A DNA stretch of 64,000 nucleotides from Pseudoduganella dura (GTDB taxonomy: Bacteria > Pseudomonadota > Gammaproteobacteria > Burkholderiales > Burkholderiaceae_D). Of the stretch, positions 48,211-55,791 are shown one piece after another. The translations under genes and the position numbers were made by a program. The notes beneath the pieces were generated by a model, which worked only from the letters and a program-made list of their open reading frames with translations, made no database searches and was not told the origin of the DNA. Location: contig NZ_WNWM01000002.1 in assembly GCF_009727155.1 (NCBI RefSeq), forward strand, positions 1,674,001 to 1,738,000. The letters run 5' to 3'. Within the stretch, counting starts at the first letter, position 1. The number at the start of each line of letters is the position of its first letter.

Positions 48211-49065
48211 ATGACCCAGCCCGTCCGCGATACAACTGCCGTGAATGCGAATTCCCCGATCGGGGTGTTCGATTCCGGCCTGGGCGGGCTCTCCGTGCTG
48301 CGCCATATCCATGCGCAGCTGCCGCACGAGCACCTGATCTACTTCGCCGATTCCGGCCACGCGCCCTACGGCGGCCGCTCGGAAGAATGGGTGGTGCAGC
48401 GCTCGCTCGCCATCGCCGCATTCCTGTTCGGGCAAGGCAGCAAGGCGCTGGTGGTGGCCTGCAATACCGCCACCGTGGCCGCCATCAAGGCGATCCGCAC
48501 CGAGTGGCCGGGCATGCCGATCGTCGGCGTGGAACCGGGCCTGAAACCCGGCGCCGCGGCCACCCGCTCCGGCAAGGTCGGCGTGCTCGCCACCGACCGC
48601 ACGCTGCACAGCGAAAAATTCCTCACATTGCGCGACCAGGTCGCCAGCGCCACCGGCACCGAGTTCCTGCTGCAGCCGTGCATCGGGCTCGTCGACCAGA
48701 TCGAGCTGGGCCAGCTGGGCTCGGAAGCGACGATGGCACTGCTGGACCAGTACGTGGCGCCGCTGCTCGATGACGGAGCCGATACGCTGGTGCTGGGCTG
48801 CACGCACTACCCGTTCGTCGAAGAGCAGATACGCGACGTGGCCGCGCGGCATGCGTCGCACGATGCTTCGTCTCCCGTCACGCTGATCGACACCGGCGAC
48901 GCCGTCGCCCGCCAGCTCGCCCGCCTGCTCGAAGGCGCCGGCCTGCAGCGCCCCGCCGGCGTGCCCCACCTGCGCGGCTACACCACCGCCAGCCCCGCCG
49001 TGCTCGCCGAAGCCTTCCGCACCCTGCTCGCGCTCACCCCGCAAGTCGAAGGCATCGAAGTCTAA
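48211..49065 (+). CDS. murI: Glutamate racemase
   Basis: 284 residues from ATG 48211, with GGAG six bases before it. Motifs are SPIGVFDSGLGGLSVLR, FADSGHAPYGGRS, VACNTATVAAI (first catalytic Cys) and VLGCTHYPFV (second catalytic Cys). It makes D-glutamate for peptidoglycan in the cytoplasm. Confidence 0.97.
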   Translation: MTQPVRDTTAVNANSPIGVFDSGLGGLSVLRHIHAQLPHEHLIYFADSGHAPYGGRSEEWVVQRSLAIAAFLFGQGSKALVVACNTATVAAIKAIRTEWPGMPIVGVEPGLKPGAAATRSGKVGVLATDRTLHSEKFLTLRDQVASATGTEFLLQPCIGLVDQIELGQLGSEATMALLDQYVAPLLDDGADTLVLGCTHYPFVEEQIRDVAARHASHDASSPVTLIDTGDAVARQLARLLEGAGLQRPAGVPHLRGYTTASPAVLAEAFRTLLALTPQVEGIEV

Positions 49066-49070
49066 AAAAT

Positions 49071-49122
49071 AGGGACGGACCCTGTTTTTGAGGAAATTTC
49101 CTGAAAAACAGGGTCCGTCCCT
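49071..49122. repeat. GGGACGGACCC inverted repeat after murI
   Basis: A perfect 19-bp inverted repeat: AGGGACGGACCCTGTTTTT at 49071-49089 and its complement at 49104-49122, with a 14-base loop. A related TTTTGAGGAAATTTC element repeats at 49086-49100 and 49125-49139. It may work as the murI terminator, but its sequence is that of a dispersed repeat family seen in this bacterial group. Confidence 0.75.
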
Positions 49123-49153
49123 GGTTTTGAGGAAATTTCACGAAAATAGGGGT

Positions 49154-49182
49154 TTGCCAAATGCCAATCGGCTGTATATAAT
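49154..49182 (+). promoter_or_regulatory. Promoter of tRNA-His
   Basis: TTGCCA (49154-49159), 17-base spacer, consensus TATAAT (49177-49182), about 45 bases before the mature tRNA. Confidence 0.8.
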
Positions 49183-49227
49183 GCGGCCTCTGTTGCACAA
49201 CTGGTGAAACAGAAAATGTAGTTCAGT

Positions 49228-49304
49228 GGTGGCTGTAGCTCAGTTGGTAGAGTCCAGGATTGTGATTCCTGTTGTCGTGGGTTCGAGCCCCATCAGCCAC
49301 CCCA
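49228..49304 (+). tRNA. tRNA-His (GTG)
   Basis: 77 nt with the extra 5' G of tRNA-His (GGTGGCTGTAGCTCAG), anticodon GTG in GATTGTGATTC, T-arm GGTTCGAGCCC and an encoded CCA end (CCACCCCA). Confidence 0.96.
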
Positions 49305-49321
49305 CCGAATTCGATGAAGAA

Positions 49322-49351
49322 GGTCACCCGCTCCGGCAGGTGGCCTTTTTT
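49322..49351 (+). terminator. Intrinsic terminator of tRNA-His
   Basis: GGTCACC (49322-49328) pairs with GGTGGCC (49339-49345) with one wobble pair, followed by a run of six T. Confidence 0.8.
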
Positions 49352-49369
49352 GTTTTCCGGAGCATCGAG

Positions 49370-50038
49370 ATGCAAATCGCTGGACAAACCCTCACCCGCG
49401 CCGATGTGGAAGCGGCCCTCGCCCACGGTACGCCCGCCTTCCAGGATTGCGACCTCGACGGTGCCGACCTGTCCCGGCTCGACCTGCGCGGCGCCTCGTT
49501 CACCGGCTGCAGCATCGCCGAGACGTCGTTCTACGCGGCCACGCTGGCGCACACGTCATGGCGGCGCTGCCGTGGCCGGCAGGCGGATTTCGAGGCGGCC
49601 GATCTCACGGATGCGCAATTCCACAGCTGCGACCTGAACAACAGCAGCTGGCGCCGCACGCGCCTCGCTTCGGCAACGCTCAAGAGCTGCAAGCTCACGG
49701 GTGCCAGTTTCGAGGAAGCGGCCCACCTTGGCCTCACGTTCGACGAATGCCTGCTGATCGGCGCGGACCTGCGCCGCATGTCGTTCCGCAAGGCGAAGCT
49801 GCCGCAGCTCGATTTCTCCGATGCCGACCTGGCCGCGTGCGATTTCCGCGACGCCGTGTTCGAAGGCGGCAGCCTGCGCAATGCGAACCTGAAGCAGGCA
49901 CGCTTCGACAATGCCGACCTGCGCGAAGCCGATCTCGGCGGTCTTACCCTGGCCGATGTGAAACTGTTCCAGGGTGCCTGGATCACGCCGCGCCAGGCCG
50001 CCGAACTGGTCAGCGAGCTGGGCTTGCGGGTCGCCTGA
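49370..50038 (+). CDS. Pentapeptide repeat protein, Qnr-like
   Basis: 222 residues from ATG 49370, with CCGGAG upstream. It is made of A(D/N)Lxx pentapeptide repeats nearly throughout: DLDGADLSRLDLRGASFTGC, then DFEAADLTDAQFHSCDLNNSSW and RNANLKQARFDNADLREADL. It ends in a short helix, TPRQAAELVSELGLRV, which resembles the QAAxLLExLGI tail of Qnr proteins. Length and layout fit the right-handed beta-helix DNA mimics that protect gyrase. Whether it confers quinolone tolerance cannot be told from sequence. It lies right after the tRNA-His terminator, so it needs its own promoter or read-through. Confidence 0.82.
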   Translation: MQIAGQTLTRADVEAALAHGTPAFQDCDLDGADLSRLDLRGASFTGCSIAETSFYAATLAHTSWRRCRGRQADFEAADLTDAQFHSCDLNNSSWRRTRLASATLKSCKLTGASFEEAAHLGLTFDECLLIGADLRRMSFRKAKLPQLDFSDADLAACDFRDAVFEGGSLRNANLKQARFDNADLREADLGGLTLADVKLFQGAWITPRQAAELVSELGLRVA

Positions 50039-50129
50039 CACGACGCGTCATCCGAACCGTTGTTCCGCCGGACGATCGTTTTAAAAATTTCCACCAAGTT
50101 GCGCTACGGAACTTTTTTGCCGGTAGAAT

Positions 50130-50151
50130 ATTGGTATTACCAAATACCAAT
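50130..50151 (+). promoter_or_regulatory. Perfect 9+9 palindrome, operator-like
   Basis: ATTGGTATT, four-base loop ACCA, AATACCAAT. A TAGAAT box (50124-50129) abuts it, so it sits at the expected transcription start of the following gene, 12 bases before its ATG. It could be an operator or an RNA hairpin masking the start. Confidence 0.5.
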
Positions 50152-50163
50152 AAGCCTCCCATC

Positions 50164-50616
50164 ATGTCCGAAGCCGCTACCCTCTCGAAAGAATTCACCA
50201 CGTACAGCAAGGACACCCCAACCGAGCGCCCGGGCCTCGATGGGCGGGCCGGCGTGTTCGTTCCGACCGAACTGATGGACATGGGCAGCACGACGGCGAT
50301 CCGCAAGGGTGCCGGCATCGTCGGGTTTGGTAATCCCGACGGCACGCTCACCGTCTACTTCGAAGCCAACCGTTTCGATGACAGCAGCCTGCACAAGTGG
50401 GAAAACAAGGTGCGCAAGGCGTATGACCGCCTGGTAATGGTGGCGCCCACCGTATCGAAGGCGAAGATGAACGCCTCCACGATGGAGCTGGTCGGCCACA
50501 TCGACGGCGCCGGCATCAGCATCAAGCATCCGGAATTCCTGGTGGCCTGGCTGAAGCAGTCGGACGCGCTCGACACGGCGCCGGAAAGCAACGTGATCAC
50601 GTTCGGCCGGCGTTGA
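50164..50616 (+). CDS. Protein of unknown function
   Basis: 150 residues from ATG 50164. It is soluble with no signal peptide or membrane segment. The segment KEFTTYSKDTPTERPGLDGR is followed by a compact predicted alpha/beta core (AGIVGFGNPDGTLTVYFEANRFDDS, then KWENKVRKAYDRLVMVAPTVSK). I do not recognise the family. The codon bias is that of a genuine gene. No strong ribosome site is seen. A palindrome lies in its leader. Confidence 0.7.
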   Translation: MSEAATLSKEFTTYSKDTPTERPGLDGRAGVFVPTELMDMGSTTAIRKGAGIVGFGNPDGTLTVYFEANRFDDSSLHKWENKVRKAYDRLVMVAPTVSKAKMNASTMELVGHIDGAGISIKHPEFLVAWLKQSDALDTAPESNVITFGRR

Positions 50617-50646
50617 ACGCGACCGAAAAACAACAGCGTAAAAGCA

Positions 50647-50676
50647 AAATGCGCAGGCCTGACGGGCTGCGCATTT
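50647..50676 (+). terminator. Hairpin terminator after 50164-50616 gene
   Basis: AAATGCGCAG and CTGCGCATTT form a perfect 10-bp stem with a 10-base loop. The flanking A- and T-rich ends let it work as a (weak) intrinsic terminator. Confidence 0.65.
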
Positions 50677-50770
50677 CCACGAGCATTATTCCTACAATTT
50701 CGCGAACCTTTTACCGATGATTCCGCAGCGCCGCTCTCTTAAGATAGCTTTAAGTCAAAAGGAGCACATC

Positions 50771-50890
50771 ATGTTACGGCACATCCCTCTCACCTTCGGT
50801 ACCCTGCTGCTCGGCATCGTCGGCGCATCCACCTATCTGCTGTGCTCCACCGATATGATGCATAACGCGACGTTCTTCCTGCTGCACTAA
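50771..50890 (+). CDS. Small membrane protein, 39 residues
   Basis: A short frame with an excellent ribosome site (AAGGAG, six bases before the ATG). It encodes MLRHIPLTFGTLLLGIVGAS, then TYLLCSTDMMHNATFFLLH. One hydrophobic segment spans most of its length, so it is probably a single-pass inner-membrane peptide. No family is recognised. The ribosome site and codon use argue that it is real. Confidence 0.6.
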   Translation: MLRHIPLTFGTLLLGIVGASTYLLCSTDMMHNATFFLLH

Positions 50891-50920
50891 GCCCTTCGGC
50901 AGCAGGAAGACCGTTCGCGA

Positions 50921-51319
50921 TCAGCGCCGGCCCCAGCCACGTCCGCGGCCATAGCCGCCATGGCCCCAGCCGCGCCCGCTACGATTGCTGAACACGAAGT
51001 CCAGGCCGATCGACACCGGCGGGTACCAGTATGACGGTCCGCCATATCCATATACCGGCGCAGGTGCATATACGGGCTGCGGTACGTAGACCGGTTGCTG
51101 CACGTAAGTGACGGTCGGCGCAGGCATCGGCTCGGTGGTGTACGTCACCGACGACCCAGCGCGGGCCGCGGTGCCCGGCGCCACCGGCGTGACGGAAACG
51201 GTGCGCCACGCATACGGATCGACGGGCTGTGCGGCGTAATACGGGCCCGGCACGGCACAGCCGCCCAGCAATGCCGCCACGCCCAGCAAGCCCGCAGGCA
51301 AAATCAACGATCTCTTCAT
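50921..51319 (-). CDS. Lipoprotein with Tyr/Pro/Gly-rich mature part
   Basis: 132 residues from ATG 51319, with AAGGAG upstream. The signal peptide ends in the lipobox LLGGCAV. The mature part is low-complexity: repeated PVY/PQPVYAPAPVYGYGGPSY, then VSIGLDFVFSN, and a Gly/Arg-rich end (GHGGYGRGRGWGRR). Similar lipoproteins are common in Burkholderiales and have no assigned function. Confidence 0.75.
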   Translation of the reverse strand: MKRSLILPAGLLGVAALLGGCAVPGPYYAAQPVDPYAWRTVSVTPVAPGTAARAGSSVTYTTEPMPAPTVTYVQQPVYVPQPVYAPAPVYGYGGPSYWYPPVSIGLDFVFSNRSGRGWGHGGYGRGRGWGRR

Positions 51320-51479
51320 GATGAATCTCCTTCCCAATAATGAACTATAGGGAATTTTTGGCGTGCGTGCCGTGGATTTACACACGGTTACAGCGGCCAA
51401 CAACGTTGAAACGAATGCGGAAAACCGGGCGCAACAGGCGTTGGAAAAACATGACGGCATACGGACGTCGAATAAAAAA

Positions 51480-51509
51480 CCGCGCGTTCCTCTCTCAATG
51501 AACGCGCGG
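51480..51509 (-). terminator. Intrinsic terminator of the 51529-51702 gene
   Basis: A 10-bp stem CCGCGCGTTC/GAACGCGCGG with a 10-base loop. The A-run at 51474-51479 gives a U-tract on the minus strand. Confidence 0.85.
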
Positions 51510-51528
51510 CCGTAAATCGTCAAACAAA

Positions 51529-51702
51529 TTAGTGCTTCCTGTCCTGCTTCTTGCCGCCGCCGGCGCCTTCGTTGCTGCCGGCCTTGGTGTGGCTCGCCGC
51601 GTCCTTGCCCTGCTTCGCTTTCTTGTCCGAAGGCGTTGCCTTGGCATCAGCTTCGGTGGCGGACTGCTTGTTCTGGGACCCCGTCGATTTCGATTGCGCC
51701 AT
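51529..51702 (-). CDS. Small hydrophilic Lys/Ala/Gly-rich protein
   Basis: 57 residues with GGAGGAAGCG directly before ATG 51702. The composition is Lys, Ala, Gly, Ser, Gln, and Asp, with no hydrophobic core (MAQSKSTGSQNKQSATEADA, ending GGGKKQDRKH), so it is likely intrinsically disordered. It may be a stress-related or nucleic-acid-associated small protein; the function is unknown. Strong translation and termination signals support it as a gene. Confidence 0.65.
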   Translation of the reverse strand: MAQSKSTGSQNKQSATEADAKATPSDKKAKQGKDAASHTKAGSNEGAGGGKKQDRKH

Positions 51703-51830
51703 CGCTTCCTCCGTTGGTTGATTTGTAAAATTCAATATACGGTATGTGGCAATTAACGGGCGCACGTTCGTTTGTATCGTGCGGGGGGTGCGGATTCGAT
51801 GCCTGCATCGGAATCCGTCCATGAATCGAA

Positions 51831-52412
51831 CTAGATATACGGTATGTCGCACTGGTCGAGCGCGCGCCCATTCTGGTCCAGGCGCTGGGCACAGATCTCG
51901 AAGCGCATGCCGTAGTCGAGATCGATGCGGTACACCTTTCCGTAGGGCAGCGCCACGCCCTGCTGCGTGGCCTTGCGGTATTGCAGCGCGGGCACGTCGG
52001 CGGGGATCGCCATCGACGTGTGGAAGTTGCGGCGCCGGTCCTGCTGGCGCCGGTGCACGTCCACCAGCAGGTCCAGGTCGAGCGTGATGCCGCCGTTCAT
52101 GTAGTCATAGCGGCTGATATTGCGCGATGCGCTCAGCACGCCCCACGCGCACGGCACCGCCGCGGCCCCCGCCTTTGCCGGGCAGTTGTTGATCTGCGCG
52201 AGCGGGAAGATTTCCTCGTGGCCGGCCAGCGTTGCCAGCGGCCAGGTGGTGCGCACGCCGTCGCGCTTGCCGGATAGCGGATTGGTCCACGTCATCGCGT
52301 TGATGACGGAAACGGTCTGCTGGGCGCGCACCGGGTCGTTCTGGTTGCGCATCATGCTGCAACCGGACAGCAGCGTCAGGGACATCAGGGACAGGCAAAG
52401 CGGCGTTTTCAT
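51831..52412 (-). CDS. Lipoprotein of unknown function
   Basis: 193 residues from ATG 52412. The signal peptide ends in lipobox LLSGCSM. The mature part has a WTNPLSGKRDGVRTTWPLATLAGHEEIFPL segment, a CPAKAGAAAVPCAWGVLSASR disulfide candidate, and a C-terminal acidic/aromatic strand region (YRIDLDYGMRFEICAQ). I cannot name the family. Confidence 0.7.
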   Translation of the reverse strand: MKTPLCLSLMSLTLLSGCSMMRNQNDPVRAQQTVSVINAMTWTNPLSGKRDGVRTTWPLATLAGHEEIFPLAQINNCPAKAGAAAVPCAWGVLSASRNISRYDYMNGGITLDLDLLVDVHRRQQDRRRNFHTSMAIPADVPALQYRKATQQGVALPYGKVYRIDLDYGMRFEICAQRLDQNGRALDQCDIPYI

Positions 52413-52552
52413 GGATCGCAGTCGATTGATTCGGGTCACTTATCTATAACGATTTACTACACCGAGATTAACAGATGTGCGCGCGTGTAACCAAACGGCG
52501 CAACCGCCGGCGGAAAGAAGACGAAAAAGGGGACGAAGCAGAGGACGAAAAA

Positions 52553-52572
52553 AAGCCGGCATGCGCCGGCTT
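52553..52572 (-). terminator. Intrinsic terminator of the TonB-C tandem
   Basis: AAGCCGGC/GCCGGCTT stem with a four-base loop. The A-run just below it gives a U-tract on the minus strand. Confidence 0.75.
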
Positions 52573-52606
52573 CGGGAGGCAAACAAAAATGTGAAACCAG
52601 GGGAAA

Positions 52607-52948
52607 TCAGTCCAGCTTCCAGGCGTAGTCGACCTTGGCCCAGGTCTCGGCCGGCGCGCCGTCCTTCGAGCCCGGCTTGAACTTGCAGGCGGACAGCGAC
52701 TTGATCGCCGCCTTGTCCAGGTTCTTGAAGCCGCTCGACTTGTCGAGCTTGGAATCCTTCACATCGCCGCCGGCCGACACCAGGAACGACATCGACACGG
52801 TGCCCTGCTCCTCGTTCATCAGCGAGGCCTTCGGATAATCCGCCTTGCAGTTCTTGCTGTCGAAAGAAGCCGGCACTTCCGCGGCGGATGCAGCACCCGC
52901 GAAGATCACCGCAGCCATCACACCCATCCAACGCTTGTTTGCAGACAT
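52607..52948 (-). CDS. Periplasmic free-standing TonB C-terminal domain protein, copy 2
   Basis: A 113-residue protein: signal peptide (GVMAAVIFAGAASA) then one TonB_C-type domain with YPKASLMNEEQGTVSMSFLV, SSGFKNLDKAAIKSL and CKFKPGSKDG. It lacks the N-terminal transmembrane anchor and Pro-rich linker of real TonB, so it cannot transduce energy alone. It may bind receptors or peptidoglycan. It follows a close paralogue after 32 bases. Confidence 0.85.
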   Translation of the reverse strand: MSANKRWMGVMAAVIFAGAASAAEVPASFDSKNCKADYPKASLMNEEQGTVSMSFLVSAGGDVKDSKLDKSSGFKNLDKAAIKSLSACKFKPGSKDGAPAETWAKVDYAWKLD

Positions 52949-52980
52949 CTGATTTCCCCTTTTTTATTCAGTTCAGTTGA

Positions 52981-53313
52981 TTACAGTGCCCAGACGTAGT
53001 CGACCTTGGTCCAGGTCTGCGCCACGGCGCCATCCTTCGTGCCCGGCTTGAACTTGCATGCGGACAGCGCCTTCACGGCGGCCTTGTCCAGGTTCTTGAA
53101 GCCGCTCGACTTTTCCACCTTCGATTCCACCACTTCACCGCTGGCCGATACCAGGAAGGCCATCGACACGGCGCCCTGCTCTTCGTTCATCAGCGAGGCC
53201 TTTGGATATTCGGCCTGGCATTTGCGGGCATCCACGGATGCCGGCACTTCGGCGGCGAAAGCGGCGCTCGAAACCAGGGTTGCAGCGATAAAACCGATCA
53301 GGTGCTTGTTCAT
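52981..53313 (-). CDS. Periplasmic free-standing TonB C-terminal domain protein, copy 1
   Basis: A 110-residue paralogue of the following gene, with signal peptide IGFIAATLVSSAAFA. The mature parts are about three-quarters identical (shared YPKASLMNEEQG, SSGFKNLDKAA, SACKFKPG). Both copies have two Cys (KCQAEYP and ACKFKP in this one) that could form a disulfide. The tandem arrangement points to a local duplication. Confidence 0.85.
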   Translation of the reverse strand: MNKHLIGFIAATLVSSAAFAAEVPASVDARKCQAEYPKASLMNEEQGAVSMAFLVSASGEVVESKVEKSSGFKNLDKAAVKALSACKFKPGTKDGAVAQTWTKVDYVWAL

Positions 53314-53358
53314 GTTTTTTTCCAGAGATTAGTTAAAGTTTAAATTTCGGTACTGCGG

Positions 53359-53443
53359 ATTCGATGCTTGCGATTCAATACTTTGTGACTCAATACTTTG
53401 TGATTCGATGCTTGCGGCTTGAAGCTTTCGCTTCGATACTCAG
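53359..53443. repeat. Degenerate 15-bp tandem repeat
   Basis: About five to six units of a TTCAATACTTTGTGA/TTCGATGCTTGCGA pattern, two of them nearly identical (53374-53388 and 53389-53403). They lie between the TonB-C genes and the 3' end of the chemoreceptor gene. Confidence 0.7.
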
Positions 53444-55209
53444 AATTCTTCCCACTCGTCGCCGGCGGTGGCCGCGGCAGCCACTTTCTTCGGCTTGGCC
53501 GTGGTAGCGCTATGAGCGATGGCCTGCGCCGGCTTGCGGGCCGGTGCCGGTTTCGCCACCGGCCTGGCCACCTGCTTCACGCTGGCGGTGGTCGGCACGG
53601 CCTTCGCGGCGGTGGCCACGGCGGCGATCACGGCGCGCTCTTCGCCCGCTTCCAGCTTGAAGATCGACACCACGCGGGTCAGTTCGCCGGCCTGGTCCTG
53701 CAGGCTTTGCGCGGCGGCGGCGGCTTCTTCCACCAGCGCGGCGTTCTGCTGCGTCATGCTGTCCATCTCGATGATCGACTGGTTCACCTGCTCGATGCCG
53801 GCGCTCTGTTCCTGGCTGGCACTGGCGATCTCGCCCATGATGTCGGTCACGCGGCGCACCGAGGCCACCACTTCGTCCATCGTCACGCCGGCCTGGCCCA
53901 CCAGCTTCGAACCGCGCTCCACCTTCTCGACGGAGTCGCCGATCAGGCCCTTGATTTCCTTCGCGGCGTTGGCCGAGCGTTGTGCCAGGTTGCGCACCTC
54001 GGAGGCCACCACGGCGAAGCCGCGGCCCTGTTCGCCGGCACGTGCCGCCTCGACGGCGGCGTTCAGCGCCAGGATGTTGGTCTGGAAGGCGATGCCGTCG
54101 ATCACGCCGATGATGTCGACGATCTTCTTGGCCGATTCGTTGATCGAGCTCATCGTGTCCACCACCTGCGACACCACGGCGCCGCCCTTGCTGGCCACGT
54201 CGGAGGCGCTGGCGGCCAGCTGGTTGGCTTCACGGGCGTTGTCGGCGTTCTGCTTCACGGTGGAGGTCAGTTCTTCCATCGCCGAAGCGGTCTTTTCCAG
54301 CGACGATGCCTGCATTTCGGTACGGGACGACAGGTCGATATTGCCGGCCGCGATTTCACGGGAAGCGGTGCCGATCGTTTCGGTACCCACCCGCACCTGG
54401 CTGACGATGCCCACCAGGCTGTCGCGCATTGCCGCCATCTCGGCCAGCAGGCTTTCCTTGGCGGCAGCCGAGGTGTCGATCGTTACCGACAGGTCGCCGT
54501 CGGCGATGCTGCCGGCGATCGACGCGGTGTAATCCGGTTCGCCGCCCAGCTGCTTGAGCAGGCCGCGGGTGATGACGATGGCGGCGATCACGGAGATCAG
54601 CACGGCCAGTACGCCCATGCCGATCATGAAGTTGCGGGCGCTGACGAAGCCTTCGCGGGCATCGATCGTCAGCTGCTTGTTCACCTTGTCTTCGAGCGCG
54701 CCCAGCTGGTCCAGCGCTTCCATCCATTTCTTCTGCGCCGGACGGATTTCCTTGATCAGCACGCGGGTGGCGCTCATCGCGTCGTTGGCCAGCCAGAACT
54801 GCGAAGCGCGTTCGATGGCGGGCATCGCCAAGGCTTCATGCTCCTTGATCTGCGCCAGCAGTTTCTTTTCTTCCTGCGACGCTTCGACCGCGAACTTGGC
54901 TTCCAGCTTTTTCAGCTCGGCTTCGTACTTGGCGGTCTGCTCCTTCAGGCGGGCGAATTCCGGTTCCATGTCGGCCGCGTCCGACATCAGCGTCAGCACG
55001 CGCAGCGAGCCGATACGGTCGGCCACGTTGTTGCGCATGTCGATCACGATGCGGGTCACCACGTTGTTCACGGTTACCACGTGATCGAGGCGATCCTGGA
55101 TCTGCGCCAGGCGGAAGATGCCGACGACGGTCACGGCGACCAGGAAAGCCAGTACCAGTGCGAAACCGAGTGCCAGACGGCTACCCACCTTCATTTTGCT
55201 CAAATTCAT
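53440..55209 (-). CDS. Methyl-accepting chemotaxis protein
   Basis: 589 residues. TM1 is at about 12-33 ([21 protein letters not shown]), followed by a periplasmic four-helix-bundle sensor, TM2 near 193-213 ([21 protein letters not shown]), HAMP and a full methylation/signalling hairpin with the tip [18 protein letters not shown]. The C-terminus ends in EWEEF, like the NWETF pentapeptide that tethers CheR and CheB. The ligand is unknown. Confidence 0.95.
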   Translation of the reverse strand: MNLSKMKVGSRLALGFALVLAFLVAVTVVGIFRLAQIQDRLDHVVTVNNVVTRIVIDMRNNVADRIGSLRVLTLMSDAADMEPEFARLKEQTAKYEAELKKLEAKFAVEASQEEKKLLAQIKEHEALAMPAIERASQFWLANDAMSATRVLIKEIRPAQKKWMEALDQLGALEDKVNKQLTIDAREGFVSARNFMIGMGVLAVLISVIAAIVITRGLLKQLGGEPDYTASIAGSIADGDLSVTIDTSAAAKESLLAEMAAMRDSLVGIVSQVRVGTETIGTASREIAAGNIDLSSRTEMQASSLEKTASAMEELTSTVKQNADNAREANQLAASASDVASKGGAVVSQVVDTMSSINESAKKIVDIIGVIDGIAFQTNILALNAAVEAARAGEQGRGFAVVASEVRNLAQRSANAAKEIKGLIGDSVEKVERGSKLVGQAGVTMDEVVASVRRVTDIMGEIASASQEQSAGIEQVNQSIIEMDSMTQQNAALVEEAAAAAQSLQDQAGELTRVVSIFKLEAGEERAVIAAVATAAKAVPTTASVKQVARPVAKPAPARKPAQAIAHSATTAKPKKVAAAATAGDEWEEF

Positions 55210-55791
55210 TTCGGCTCTTCGTTGTTAGCGGTTGTTGTAGATGCCCGGTGAGAAGATTTACCCAACTCACTTAAAATTGCCACTGCGCAATTACTGACAG
55301 TAACAAAGATTGACTGCGAATGCAAAACAAGAGGAAGAAAACGCGAAACGGCTGTGGTTTTTCCTTCCTGCGACACACTTTCGCGGCCTGGATGAAGGCC
55401 AGTAAAAATGTGTCCATAAGGAAATTATAGTTCTGGTGATTGCCGAGCGGCAAGCGAAATCCTACGCAGAAATGCGTATTGAGATTTTCTATGGGGAAAT
55501 TACGACAAACAGCGCGAAATGATCGTAAAAGTGAGCGTTTCGCGTCATTTATGAACTAAAACAGGGCATTAATGCCCTGAAATGGCGCGTGATGGCGATT
55601 CTGGTGCGGGCCGATTCAGCCCGGATTCGGGTGTTCGATTCTGGTGTCTGACACCGGTTTCAGTGCCAATCATTTAGACGAAACCGATATCGGATAAAGG
55701 TTTTCCAGCCAACCACGCGGTTGGCCTGGCGTCGAACAAGCACTCAGGTCCGATGCCGGACACTACTATCCTGGACGTACCACCCGTGCCC
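55210..55791. other. Gene-free region (582 bp) upstream of the chemoreceptor with palindromes
   Basis: No gene seen. It contains the perfect palindrome CAGGGCATTAATGCCCTG (about 55562-55579), one GTGTCTGACAC variant of the dispersed repeat (about 55642-55654), and a hairpin CCAGCCAACC/GGTTGGCCTGG near 55706. AT-rich sequence next to the chemoreceptor presumably holds its promoter; no clear sigma28 site was found. Confidence 0.55.

Noticed and set aside
53419..55251. Plus-strand frame of 610 codons opposite the chemoreceptor
   Set aside because: It is a shadow of the chemotaxis gene. The Gly/His/Arg-rich repeats mirror Ala-rich coiled-coil codons.
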